From: JBHHYN01 sp046757565
GTDB taxonomy: Bacteria > Pseudomonadota > Gammaproteobacteria > Eutrophobiales > Eutrophobiaceae
DNA: 34,178 bases
Reading direction: 5' to 3'
NCBI GenBank assembly: GCA_046757565.1
Contig: JBHHYN010000019.1
Span: 1-34,178 of the forward strand
How positions within the stretch are numbered: the first letter of the stretch is position 1; every line of letters begins with the position of its first letter. Of the stretch, positions 1-7,535 are shown piece by piece. The notes beneath the pieces are model-generated. The model did not search any database and was not told the origin of the DNA. It saw only the letters and a program-made list of their open reading frames with translations. A program made the translations under genes and the position numbers.

Positions 1-50
1 AATGACGGGCTACTGTTTATATATCAACCCACAGATTCTGCTGAAGACCC
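1..50. repeat. Partial copy of a dispersed non-coding repeat
   Basis: The first bases (AATGACGG at 1-8) followed by CACAGATTCTGCTGAAGACC (30-49, plus one more C at 50) recur in the same order and orientation at 29029-29036 and 29081-29101. The 21-base core is identical in both copies, while the spacer between the two blocks differs (21 versus 44 bases). No reading frame is associated with it. It is probably the right-hand end of a dispersed repeat cut by the window edge. Confidence 0.55.
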
Positions 51-136
51 AATAATATAAACGTACGGTGCGGCATATGAATGTCTATCAATGCCGGTAT
101 TGTACAAAGGCTCACCCTGATCCTGTTTTTCATTTT

Positions 137-1426
137 TCAAGTAGTCACGAAATCACAGAGCAAATCGATGGCCTCGACAACCGGCGTACAATAACTTCGT
201 AAAAACAGTTTATCGATAATTGTATCATTACTTATTGCGGCAAGTGCCCTGCCACCGTCAAAATCAACACAAGCTACACGGGTTGAGAATTCAGAATTTT
301 GTCTCCCGAAGACCTTGCCGGGAAGGCATGCGATACCCGTCTCTTCCAACAGGAGTTTACAAAACTGTTCTCCATCACAGGCCCCTTTTTTTATCAACCG
401 GTCCCTTAAAGGGTCAAAATTCGGAAATAGATAAAACCCGCCCTTTGGTTCAGTAACTTCTGCACCGGCATCTACTAATTGTTGCCAGGCATAGTGACAA
501 AGCTCCTTCAGGATCGTGCGGCATTTAACCAGATATCTCTCCAGTTCCGGGTTGGTAGAGAAGGCGCTGATTGCGGCAAATTGAATCGGCGCACTGGTGG
601 ATGTAAATGTTTCACTGGCTACTGCCGCCATTGCATCGAGTAACCAGATCAGTGAATCAGGAAAAACAAATGCACCAAACCGCCATCCACCAGCACCGCA
701 CCACTTACTTAATCCATTGCTGATAATGGTCCCTTCAGGGTAATAACGGGCTATAGAAGTATGTTTTCCATTGAAAGTCAGACCACAATAGATTTCATCG
801 GCCAACAGCAATACGCGATAACGTCGGGCAATATCCGCAATGGCTTCAAGTTGATGATCAGTATAGGTCATCCCTGTCGGGTTTCCCGGATAATTCAGGA
901 TGAGTAGACGCGGCAGACCAGGATCGTGTTCACACATTGACTCCAGTGCTTCAGGAGTCACGCCTAATCCTGTCTCAATGTCCGTGGGTAACCAGTGCAA
1001 ATTACGGCCAATGATCCGTGCTTGTGGTGCATAGGATACCCAGCTTGGACTGGGTATGACGAGATCACCGTAGTAAGTAAGTTGCATCAGGAACATGAGT
1101 TCCTTGGTCCCCGGGCCAACAAGAACATTATCCGATGAATACTTAAGCCCCTGTGTTCGTCGATAGTATTCGGTTATTGCACTTCTTAATGCAGGTAATC
1201 CCTTTACCGGTAAATAGTCCTTCTGATGGGCATTTTCCTGTAATGCCTGTGTGACAGATTCGGGAACGGGAAAGGGCGATTGCCCCAGACCCAACCGATA
1301 GATTTTACGGCCGGTTTTACGCAGTTCTGTGCAACGTTTATTAATAGCGATGGTGGCTGATTCCCCCATCCCGCGCACGTTCAAATTGATGTGAACTGCA
1401 GGTGAAAATTCAGAATTAAGTTTCAA
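137..1426 (-). CDS. PLP-dependent class I/II aminotransferase
   Basis: A 429-residue fold-type I aminotransferase, cytoplasmic, which would move an amino group between an amino acid and a 2-oxo acid. Visible motifs are LGLGQSPFPVPE near the N-terminus, NYPGNPTG in the substrate/PLP pocket, ADEIYCGL with the PLP-contacting Asp and Tyr, and SNGLSKWCGAGGWRFG with the Schiff-base lysine. The length is a little above the usual 390-420. The start is uncertain. The 1426 codon is TTG with an in-frame stop shortly upstream, and the first internal ATG (residue 20, about 1369) would remove the conserved lead-in INLNVRG, so TTG is preferred. The Sel1 gene ends 40 bases upstream on the same strand, but no shared function is evident. 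The substrate cannot be told from sequence; aspartate- or aromatic-type are both possible. Confidence 0.9.
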   Translation of the reverse strand: MKLNSEFSPAVHINLNVRGMGESATIAINKRCTELRKTGRKIYRLGLGQSPFPVPESVTQALQENAHQKDYLPVKGLPALRSAITEYYRRTQGLKYSSDNVLVGPGTKELMFLMQLTYYGDLVIPSPSWVSYAPQARIIGRNLHWLPTDIETGLGVTPEALESMCEHDPGLPRLLILNYPGNPTGMTYTDHQLEAIADIARRYRVLLLADEIYCGLTFNGKHTSIARYYPEGTIISNGLSKWCGAGGWRFGAFVFPDSLIWLLDAMAAVASETFTSTSAPIQFAAISAFSTNPELERYLVKCRTILKELCHYAWQQLVDAGAEVTEPKGGFYLFPNFDPLRDRLIKKGACDGEQFCKLLLEETGIACLPGKVFGRQNSEFSTRVACVDFDGGRALAAISNDTIIDKLFLRSYCTPVVEAIDLLCDFVTT

Positions 1427-1465
1427 GACATCATTCTTACCGGTTTAAGAAAAACAGGATTGCCA

Positions 1466-2434
1466 CTAATGCGGCTCTATACAATCCCTTGTCCATTGTG
1501 GTATTGAATCACTTTGGCCTTTTGCCTTTCGTTGCTCAACACTGTATCTTGTCTGAGTCGTTATATCATTCCCAACCAACGCAGCCTTGTTTAACATTTT
1601 GTGTCTCTTGACACAGACTTGAGCAACACCTGATCCTTTTCCGGGAATCTCTCCAGGATGATGCCGCGCTTTTGTATCACCCTGTTTCGCCGCTTTTTGA
1701 TACCAGTATACCGCTTGCTGCTCGTCTTGCCTGACACCCCGCCCGTTATCATACATCGTTCCCAGTACGTACTGCGCAACGGCAAGCCCTTGCCGGGCCG
1801 CTATCTGAAACCAGTGAAATGCCTGCCAGTCATCCTGTGAGACACCCAGCCCTTTTCTGTACATCACTCCGAGATTATATTGCGCTTTCGCATCTCCCTG
1901 TTCTGCTGCTTTTCTGAACAGGGATAGTGCCCGCCTGCTATCTTTCCTGATGCCGAACCCCCTGGCATACATCACGCCGAGCATAAACCGTGCTTTTGCA
2001 TCTCCGTGGCCGACCGCTTTCTGAAACCAATGCAATGCCTGTGTGTTGTCTTGCGAGACACCCAGTCCTTTTCTGTACATGACTCCAAGTTTATATTGAG
2101 CATTAACATATCCCTGTTCAGCGGCTTTCTGGTACCAATAAGCCGCCTGTTTATAGTCCTGCCCGATATCTTCTCCCCTGAAATAGATTAATCCCAGTAT
2201 GTACTGGGCATCGGCATCCCCCTGCCCGGCCGCTTTCCGGTACCAGTAAACTGCCCGCCCTGCATCCTGCTTGACACAATCGCCGCTGAAATAGATCAAT
2301 CCCAGTATGTACTGGGCATCTCTATCTCCCTGTTCCGCACTCGTGGTTAATGCGTGCAGATCATAATCCGCCCACACACTGGAGGTGTATATTAATAGAA
2401 TGAGTAGAATGGTTCGTCCTCCGGCGACGCTCAT
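1466..2434 (-). CDS. Secreted Sel1-repeat (SLR) protein
   Basis: 322 residues. An N-terminal hydrophobic stretch (about residues 8-22, ending SSVWA) looks like a Sec signal peptide, so the protein is probably periplasmic. From about residue 30 to 265 there are seven tandem 36-residue Sel1-like repeats of the form A-x-QGD-x-x-AQY-x-LG-x-x-Y-x-x-G-x-G-x-x-QD-x-x-x-A-x-x-W-x-x-KA. These alpha/alpha hairpins usually form a protein-protein interaction solenoid. After the seventh repeat the pattern decays: an eighth unit is still recognisable (GEIPGKGSGVAQ, then a Trp-to-Met change in KMLNKAA), and the last 45 residues have lost it. Several repeats are nearly identical at the DNA level, which suggests recent duplication. 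The partner is unknown. It is followed 39 bases later by the aminotransferase gene. Confidence 0.85.
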   Translation of the reverse strand: MSVAGGRTILLILLIYTSSVWADYDLHALTTSAEQGDRDAQYILGLIYFSGDCVKQDAGRAVYWYRKAAGQGDADAQYILGLIYFRGEDIGQDYKQAAYWYQKAAEQGYVNAQYKLGVMYRKGLGVSQDNTQALHWFQKAVGHGDAKARFMLGVMYARGFGIRKDSRRALSLFRKAAEQGDAKAQYNLGVMYRKGLGVSQDDWQAFHWFQIAARQGLAVAQYVLGTMYDNGRGVRQDEQQAVYWYQKAAKQGDTKARHHPGEIPGKGSGVAQVCVKRHKMLNKAALVGNDITTQTRYSVEQRKAKGQSDSIPQWTRDCIEPH

Positions 2435-2460
2435 GGGAAAACTTCGCCCGTTGATGGGTA

Positions 2461-3414
2461 TCAGTCAGCTCCGGTGATCTGCAGCTGGCGGATGGCGTAG
2501 TCACCGCCGCGATTGCTGATTATCAGACCATCAAATGCCTGATAGAGGCTGCGGTCCGTCACCTGGATAAGCCCTTGTCCATCGATTGTGACATGCATCG
2601 TTCCGTTCCTGTCCCGTGTCCAACGCAGTGCGTGGATGCGGTTGTCCTCAAGAGCGAGCGGTTTGCGGTAGAGATCGAGCGTGGCAGTCCCGCCACGCGC
2701 GGACAGATAAGTCAGCGCCAATGTTGCCGCCCCTGGCGAGGCATTACCGTCATAGACCACCCGGTATCCGCTATTCGCCTCCGCGCCCGGGTAGGTGCCG
2801 ATTTCCAGTCGTCCCCCCTTGCTGCCGCTGACGGGCCGGGAGGTGAACTGTATGTCGATGGCAAAGGCGTTTGGAATCGCAACCGGCGCAGTGATGGCAG
2901 CATAACCGGATCTGCTTTCAGGCGCCGTGGCAGTCTCTTGCGAGCCTTGACGTTCGTTGCTCGTCAGCGCCTCTTCCAGGATGGCACCAAATAGTGCAGT
3001 GGCAATATCGCCCCCGTTCGATTGCCGGCTGGAGGGCGCAGGTGCTGACACAGCAGCGGCGACGGAACGCAAACCATAGCGATGATCGATCCGGAATTCG
3101 CCGGCAACTACCCGCCAGGGTGCTGGGGGTTGCGGTCCCTGTCCGTAGAAATCGTTATACAGGATCTGCCTGCGCCATGGATTATCGTATTTTCGAACGA
3201 TAGCCCGCAGATCGCCCAGGTATGAGGGATCCGCGAGCCGCCGGCGCTCGCCACGATCCAGTTGCTTATTCAGTTCGTTGATCAGTGCCGGCAGGTCGGG
3301 GTTGGAGACGGCGGGGCCCGGTCTACCCCCCCTGGTGGTCTGCGCTGACGCGGCTACAGATAAGAACACACTCAGTAGTGCGGTACCGCAGAGTACCTTC
3401 ACACACCCTTTCAT
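2461..3414 (-). CDS. Secreted protein of unknown function, concanavalin-like C-terminus
   Basis: 317 residues that I do not recognise as a named family. A clear signal peptide (about residues 1-24, Lys near the start, hydrophobic core, cleavage likely after AASAQ) sends it out of the cytoplasm. Residues about 40-100 are charged and helical (INELNKQLDRGERRRL and onward). Then comes a low-complexity Ser/Ala/Pro linker, and from about 175 to 314 a beta-rich region containing FAIDIQFTSRP, GYRVVYDG and MHVTIDGQGLIQV. The alternation of strands resembles laminin-G/concanavalin-type carbohydrate- or matrix-binding domains, but this is fold-level guesswork. It sits 26 bases upstream of the Sel1 gene on the same strand, so the two secreted proteins may be co-transcribed. 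Confidence 0.7.
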   Translation of the reverse strand: MKGCVKVLCGTALLSVFLSVAASAQTTRGGRPGPAVSNPDLPALINELNKQLDRGERRRLADPSYLGDLRAIVRKYDNPWRRQILYNDFYGQGPQPPAPWRVVAGEFRIDHRYGLRSVAAAVSAPAPSSRQSNGGDIATALFGAILEEALTSNERQGSQETATAPESRSGYAAITAPVAIPNAFAIDIQFTSRPVSGSKGGRLEIGTYPGAEANSGYRVVYDGNASPGAATLALTYLSARGGTATLDLYRKPLALEDNRIHALRWTRDRNGTMHVTIDGQGLIQVTDRSLYQAFDGLIISNRGGDYAIRQLQITGAD

Positions 3415-3773
3415 GATAAAAGATGTGCCAACACGATTGCTTTCATCAGATGTTTATTCATATCGTGCCCGAGCGCAGAACGGGAGTCAGTGCAATCGAA
3501 TGGGTCATGACGCTGCGGCCTGCCTAGGCCTCCATGTAACCTACCTGCTAATGATTGGTTAGACTCGATTACTCCCCGGTAGTTCTGATCCCGGAACCCG
3601 CTCGGAGAAACTTGTCATATCCCAGTCAGACAGATGTACGGATCTCATCATGGGTAGCCATAGACCTGGAAATTACTCTTGTTTTTCAAGTATATGTTTT
3701 GAATCAGGCCGATAAACCTGGAAAGTTCTCATTCAGATTTCGAGTCACTTCAGGTTATTTACGCTAATCGAAT
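3415..3773. other. Gene-free interval with no recognisable content
   Basis: About 360 bases separate the start of the secreted-protein gene from the end of the broken acr3. Short open frames exist on both strands, but none has a ribosome site, compositional bias or recognisable protein similarity. There is no strong hairpin followed by a T run. It probably contains the promoter of the secreted-protein gene on the minus strand and decayed sequence downstream of the arsenic operon. Confidence 0.5.
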
Positions 3774-4104
3774 TTATGTGGGACAACACTCTTCGTAGCT
3801 CATAATGCCGGGACGGCTCTCATACCAGTTGCTGCTGCGGTTGATCACCCCCACGGCCGCCAGCATCACCGGCACCTCGATCAACACACCCACAACTGTA
3901 GCCAATGCAGCACCTGATTCAAACCCGAACAGGGCGATGGCCGTGGCCACGGCGAGTTCAAAGAAATTACTGGCCCCGATCAAAGCCGAAGGACCTGCCA
4001 CACAATGGGGTGATCGCACCGTCCAGTTCAGAAAATAAGCCAGTCCGGAGTTGAACAACACCTGTACCAGTATGGGGATTGCCAGGATGAAAATGACTGT
4101 TCAT
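3774..4104 (-). pseudogene. acr3: Broken acr3 arsenite efflux gene, 3' end only
   Basis: The frame ending at 3774 encodes the last ~107 residues of the Acr3 arsenite permease: FNSGLAYF, then PSALIGASNFFELAVA, FGFESGAALATVVGVL and EVPVMLA, which are strongly conserved C-terminal transmembrane helices of the family. Acr3 normally has about 340-350 residues, so roughly the first 240 are missing. An ATG lies three bases after the arsC stop (4102-4104), where acr3 would be expected to start, but it is in another frame from the surviving C-terminus, which is closed by an in-frame TGA at 4101-4103. This fits an internal deletion that joined the first few codons to the last third and shifted frame. 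The product cannot be a working pump. An assembly collapse is the alternative. Confidence 0.75.
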
Positions 4105-4107
4105 GAT

Positions 4108-4548
4108 TTACGTTTCCCGTGTTACGCGTTTAATCAAATCTTCTACCCTGTGTCCGATATCATCGCGGACATCGCAAAATACCTGCCTGATTTCCTGCCC
4201 GGATCCGGTCGCCCTGGCCGGATCGATTATGGGCCAATGCTCTTTTTTGATGTCCGCCGGTAATACCGGACACCGCTCATGGGCATGGCCGCAAACCGTC
4301 ACCACCATATCCACACCATGCAGCATCTCTTCCGTTAATTGTGTAGAGCCCTGCTTTGAAATATCGATACCTGCCTCATGCATCACTGAAATGGCCAGCG
4401 GGTTTTTGCCATGGGCCTCAATACCCGCTGAGCTAGCCTCCAGCCGGTCTCCCGCCAGATGCCGCGCCCAGCCTTCGGCCATCTGTGAGCGGCAGGCATT
4501 GCCGGTGCACAGGAACAGGACGTGCAATTTATTGGCTCTGACTAACAT
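4108..4548 (-). CDS. arsC: Arsenate reductase, thioredoxin-coupled (low-MW phosphatase fold)
   Basis: 146 residues. It reduces arsenate to arsenite in the cytoplasm through a cysteine relay recharged by thioredoxin. The P-loop CTGNACRS (Cys14-X5-Arg20) is the phosphatase-type catalytic loop. The resolving pair Cys86 and Cys93 lies in VCGHAHERC, with the same seven-residue spacing as in the S. aureus-type enzyme, and DP of the general-acid loop is present in IIDPARATG. The length is typical. The gene lies 17 bases after arsR and three bases before the remnant acr3 start, a normal ars operon order. With the acr3 pump broken, its arsenite product would need another exporter elsewhere in the genome. 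Confidence 0.93.
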   Translation of the reverse strand: MLVRANKLHVLFLCTGNACRSQMAEGWARHLAGDRLEASSAGIEAHGKNPLAISVMHEAGIDISKQGSTQLTEEMLHGVDMVVTVCGHAHERCPVLPADIKKEHWPIIDPARATGSGQEIRQVFCDVRDDIGHRVEDLIKRVTRET

Positions 4549-4565
4549 TGCCGGTTACCGGGCCA

Positions 4566-4919
4566 TCAGGCGCAGGCACGGCTGCCCGGGCGGTTTGGCA
4601 TTTCTACCAGCTTCATCCGATCCTGAATAAACAGCTGTTCGTCATCGCTGCCCTTGGACGCGGCCGCCAGGATGGTCTTGATCCAGCCCGGTAAATCCGG
4701 GTGTATCCGGTAGTAGATCCACTGCCCCGCACGGCGGTCAAGAACAATGCCGGCCTGCCGTAACATGGCCAAATGGCGGGAGACCTTGGGCTGGATTGCA
4801 CCCAGCGCATAGGTGAGTTCACACACACACAGCTCCCCCTCGGGCTGCAGCAACAGGAGGCAGCGCAGGCGGGTGGTATCGGAAAGCAGCTGAAACAGAG
4901 TGTTGATGGTGATGGGCAT
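4566..4919 (-). CDS. arsR: ArsR/SmtB-family arsenic-responsive repressor
   Basis: About 117 residues from the ATG at 4919 (MPITINTLF). A longer frame reaches 5051, but it would include an untypical N-terminal tail and would cover the AT-rich operator, so the shorter start is chosen. The winged-helix core is clear: LLSDTTRLRCLLLL, then ELCVCELTYALG with the paired cysteines (Cys31, Cys33) at the position where ArsR binds As(III), the recognition helix QPKVSRHLAMLRQAGIV, and the wing RRAGQWIYYRI. It is known as a dimeric repressor released by arsenite. It heads the operon arsR-arsC-acr3 and probably represses itself through the AT-rich site directly upstream. Confidence 0.9.
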   Translation of the reverse strand: MPITINTLFQLLSDTTRLRCLLLLQPEGELCVCELTYALGAIQPKVSRHLAMLRQAGIVLDRRAGQWIYYRIHPDLPGWIKTILAAASKGSDDEQLFIQDRMKLVEMPNRPGSRACA

Positions 4920-4922
4920 ATT

Positions 4923-4965
4923 TGAAGCATATGATATAACGTATATATGTTCAAGCATATATATT
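4923..4965 (-). promoter_or_regulatory. Probable ArsR operator/promoter
   Basis: The bases just ahead of the arsR ATG are strikingly AT-rich against their surroundings. They contain AAGCATAT twice as a direct repeat (4925-4932 and 4953-4960) and an inverted pair CATAT (4928-4932) / ATATG (4945-4949). AT-rich imperfect dyads at this position are where ArsR-family repressors usually bind. The exact footprint is inferred. Confidence 0.5.
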
Positions 4966-5123
4966 GTCCCTGCTGTAAACAGGGCGGCATGGCGTTTTAA
5001 CGTGAACCGTGTCACACCAGGCCCATTATTTACCGCAGGAATTCCAGTCAACGGCCGTTAACTGAAACATCCGCCTAAGGCCGCCTGTATATAAATTCAA
5101 TACTGGAAACAGATCTGATACCA

Positions 5124-5549
5124 ATGAATTCCCGCCAGCAATGTGAGGCCTACGAGGAGAGGAGAAAATACCCCAGATTGCGGTGTCACATTCCAATCAA
5201 GGTCCAATATAAAGAGAAAAAGTTTATACACGCCAGGATCCATGATCTCTCTCCGGATGGCCTGCAGATCCGGTGCGATCCGAAAACCGCCGCACTGCTC
5301 CATCCAGGCAACAAATTGATGGAGAAAGGCAAAGGGCCTTCAGTCATTGTTGCCTTTACACTACCCGGCAGGAAGGCGTCAAGAAAGATAGTTGTCAGGT
5401 GTCAACTCTACTATTTCGCTTTACTGGCTGAAAAACAGATCAGAGTTGCCGCTTTCGGATTAAGGTTCAGAAAATTCAAAGGGGAGTGTGACAAGTTTGT
5501 CGGTCAATTTATTATCGATGAAATGGAACCTGTCGATCCACTTCCATGA
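5124..5549 (+). CDS. PilZ-domain protein (c-di-GMP receptor type)
   Basis: 141 residues, a single-domain PilZ protein. The two signature elements for cyclic-di-GMP binding are present: the RxxxR motif within ERRKYPRL (about residues 12-19) and the D-x-S-x-x-G motif in HDLSPDGLQI (about residues 40-49), followed by a beta-barrel with FGLRFRKF near the end. There is no signal peptide or membrane segment, so it is cytoplasmic. Single-domain PilZ proteins typically relay c-di-GMP levels to motility, exopolysaccharide or transcription partners. The partner here is unknown because neither neighbour is related. It converges with the next gene, leaving 17 bases between the two stops. Confidence 0.85.
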   Translation: MNSRQQCEAYEERRKYPRLRCHIPIKVQYKEKKFIHARIHDLSPDGLQIRCDPKTAALLHPGNKLMEKGKGPSVIVAFTLPGRKASRKIVVRCQLYYFALLAEKQIRVAAFGLRFRKFKGECDKFVGQFIIDEMEPVDPLP

Positions 5550-5566
5550 AGGCTGACATGACACGC

Positions 5567-6121
5567 TCACAACTCCTGCGTAAATGAAACACCGAGTTCG
5601 GACTGATAGTGGGTCCGATTGATAGCTTCCGGTAATATTCTGCCGGACAATAATTCTTTTACATCCTCCATGATCAGGTCTAAGGCCTCATCGCGCTTGC
5701 CGGTTTCGACTGCGGCTTCCGCCACTTCTCCCCATAATGACAGCATGGCGGTACTTATATGGCGGATGCTGTTATGTTTTGCCCAGTCACCGGCGATAAG
5801 CATGCCCAGCTGGCGGAGTTTTAACGAAACAACGCCCTGCCGCTCTTCCTCTATCCCGTCGAGGACATCTGCCTCGACATCTTTCCAGCTACGCGGGATG
5901 ACCTCCCATCCCTCATAAAAACGGAGCACCCATTTCAGGTATTGCCGTTCTGTCTGTAAGGAACGGTTGGAGACGTCAGCCTGGTAGACCTGCTGAAAGT
6001 ATTCTCTTTCGGGCAGGCCGGCCGGCCATGCCGGCAGGCGTTGGACCATCCTCACACAGGCAGCCATCCCCACGATACCGGCCAGTAGCACTATCTCTAC
6101 CTTAACGCTGCGCACAGTCAT
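5567..6121 (-). CDS. Membrane-anchored protein of unknown function
   Basis: About 184 residues from the ATG at 6121; an in-frame GTG at 6130 is an alternative start. Not recognised. The N-terminal hydrophobic segment (VEIVLLAGIVGMAACV) looks like an uncleaved anchor or signal sequence, followed by Arg and a Pro/Trp-rich turn. The rest is predicted helical and charged, with no catalytic motif that I can identify (EREYFQQVYQADVSN, FYEGWEVIPRSW, DEALDLIMEDVKELL). The C-terminal helices read like a small extracytoplasmic helical protein. It stands alone between a convergent PilZ gene and a divergent CPXCG gene. Confidence 0.6.
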   Translation of the reverse strand: MTVRSVKVEIVLLAGIVGMAACVRMVQRLPAWPAGLPEREYFQQVYQADVSNRSLQTERQYLKWVLRFYEGWEVIPRSWKDVEADVLDGIEEERQGVVSLKLRQLGMLIAGDWAKHNSIRHISTAMLSLWGEVAEAAVETGKRDEALDLIMEDVKELLSGRILPEAINRTHYQSELGVSFTQEL

Positions 6122-6340
6122 GACTCCCACTCACTAATTATAGGACTTGCTGTCTTTGGTAGACCCAAATGTTGGAGATTTGTTAACCGGTGAGGTGATT
6201 TATTCGGCTGAAATACTCTCCAGGGCTCCCTGAGACGGGATTTTCCATAAAAAGGAAAAAGTAGAAGCTCTTATATTCTGATATGCTGGCCTCTGGTTCA
6301 GCACAATCAGCAATTGAGCACTGCTATACAAACAGGCTTT

Positions 6341-6532
6341 ATGTCAATACTCAACACCTATTTTATTTCATGCCCCTACTGCCTGGAACAGATTGAGGTG
6401 ATTGTGGATCATTCAGCAGGGACCCAGGAATATGTTGAGGACTGTGAGGTATGCTGCAAACCGATCACAATGAAAATCAGGATAGACGGGGAGAAAGTGC
6501 TGGATATCGAAGCCCATAGAGAGAATGAATGA
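6341..6532 (+). CDS. CPXCG-motif cysteine-rich small protein
   Basis: About 63 residues from the ATG at 6341. A TTG further upstream extends the frame, but the ATG gives the family's usual N-terminus just ahead of the first cysteines. Two pairs form a likely zinc knuckle: CPYC near the N-terminus and CEVCCKP in the middle, with an acidic tail. This matches the small Cys-rich CPXCG family, common in proteobacteria and of unknown function. It lies about 90 bases upstream of fnr on the same strand and could share its transcript. Confidence 0.75.
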   Translation: MSILNTYFISCPYCLEQIEVIVDHSAGTQEYVEDCEVCCKPITMKIRIDGEKVLDIEAHRENE

Positions 6533-6623
6533 AGTAAACCGGGCGTAACAGAGATTTTCTTGATACCGCCATCAGATTCTTGCTATAAAGGCCTATGATA
6601 TTTCTCACAGCACGGGGTGCTTA

Positions 6624-7388
6624 ATGAGTCCGACACATCAGATCTTTGATATTTCGAAGTTCAAGGTTTCCTGTGGTGATTGCAGCCTCGCTGAATTATG
6701 TCTGCCCTGGGGTCTGGGAATGGATGACCTTGACCAACTTGAGAAGATTGTAAAAAGTACAAAACCGCTGCAGCGAGGTGATTATCTCTATCGATCTGGA
6801 GACAGATTCCAGCATATTTATGCTGTGCGATCCGGTGCGATAAAATCATATAGGGCCACTGAAGATGGAAACGAACAGATACTGGGTTTCTATCTGCCGG
6901 GCGAACTGTTGGGACTGGATGCAGTTGAACAAAAAAAGCATAAATGTACGACTGTGGCACTGGAGACCAGTAGTTGTTGTGCCATACCGTTTGCCCGACT
7001 GGAAGAACTGTCTCAGCAACTCCCGGGTTTACAGCATCAGATGTACCGGTTAATGAGCAGGGAATTGTCAACTGAAAACGAATCCCTGTTACTTTTGGGG
7101 AAAAAAGGTGCCGAGGAAAAAATCGCAACATTCCTGTTAAATCTGTCAGCCAGATTGCATCTTCTCGGCTACTCTGCGACTGAATTCAGATTACCCATGT
7201 CGCGCCAGGAGATCGGTAATTACCTGGGCCTGACCGTTGAGACGGTAAGCCGGACTTTCAGCCGCCTGCAAAGGGACAAATTGATTGCCATTGAGCGTAA
7301 ATTGATCACAATTGCCGAAAGAGATGTCTTGCACAGCATGTGCGCCGGTTATAAAGAGAGGGCCGAAGATGGTCATTCGGCCGCATGA
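6624..7388 (+). CDS. fnr: FNR, oxygen-sensing Crp-family regulator
   Basis: 254 residues, a cytoplasmic Crp/Fnr-family regulator. The N-terminal cysteines in SCGDCSLAELC (Cys17, Cys20, Cys26) plus Cys119 in TSSCCAIPF align with E. coli FNR Cys20, 23, 29 and 122, the ligands of the O2-labile [4Fe-4S] cluster. The cyclic-nucleotide-type beta-barrel spans about residues 45-130 and the dimer helix runs from about 138. The HTH reads MSRQEIGNYLGLTVETVSR, with the E-xx-SR that recognises TTGAT half-sites. Intact FNR is active as a dimer without O2. Five matching sites lie in this window, the first 75 bases downstream of this gene, upstream of hemN. No proper FNR box is seen ahead of fnr itself. Confidence 0.95.
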   Translation: MSPTHQIFDISKFKVSCGDCSLAELCLPWGLGMDDLDQLEKIVKSTKPLQRGDYLYRSGDRFQHIYAVRSGAIKSYRATEDGNEQILGFYLPGELLGLDAVEQKKHKCTTVALETSSCCAIPFARLEELSQQLPGLQHQMYRLMSRELSTENESLLLLGKKGAEEKIATFLLNLSARLHLLGYSATEFRLPMSRQEIGNYLGLTVETVSRTFSRLQRDKLIAIERKLITIAERDVLHSMCAGYKERAEDGHSAA

Positions 7389-7462
7389 TTTTCAGATTCC
7401 CTTAAGTCCCAGACTGGTACACACCCCTTAATAAAGCCAATTCCGTAAAAGTAACGAAAATA

Positions 7463-7476
7463 TTGATCTGGATCAT
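7463..7476 (+). promoter_or_regulatory. FNR box upstream of hemN
   Basis: TTGAT-CTGG-ATCAT, one mismatch from the perfect TTGAT-N4-ATCAA palindrome. Its centre (7469.5) is about 66 bases before the hemN ATG. A weak -10-like TAAAAA at 7499-7504 sits at the distance expected for a class II FNR promoter (site centred near -41.5). The promoter assignment is inference. Confidence 0.75.
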
Positions 7477-7535
7477 CGTGCCTGGCCGGAAAAGCAGCTA
7501 AAAAGCTGACTTATATCAACTGATTTCATGAGCAC

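Noticed and set aside
71..96. Inverted repeat CGGCAT/ATGCCG as terminator of the aminotransferase gene
   Set aside because: Only six base pairs with a 14-base loop and no T run on either strand.
3555..3767. 70-codon plus-strand frame in the gap before the acr3 remnant
   Set aside because: No ribosome site, no recognisable motif, and unremarkable composition; treated as chance.
4920..5051. Longer N-terminus for ArsR
   Set aside because: The extension lies over the AT-rich operator-like region and does not resemble ArsR; the ATG at 4919 gives the family's normal length.
6560..6575. FNR-like TTGAT/ATCAG pair upstream of fnr
   Set aside because: The half-sites are separated by six bases instead of four and one half-site is imperfect, so I do not count it as an FNR box or claim autoregulation.
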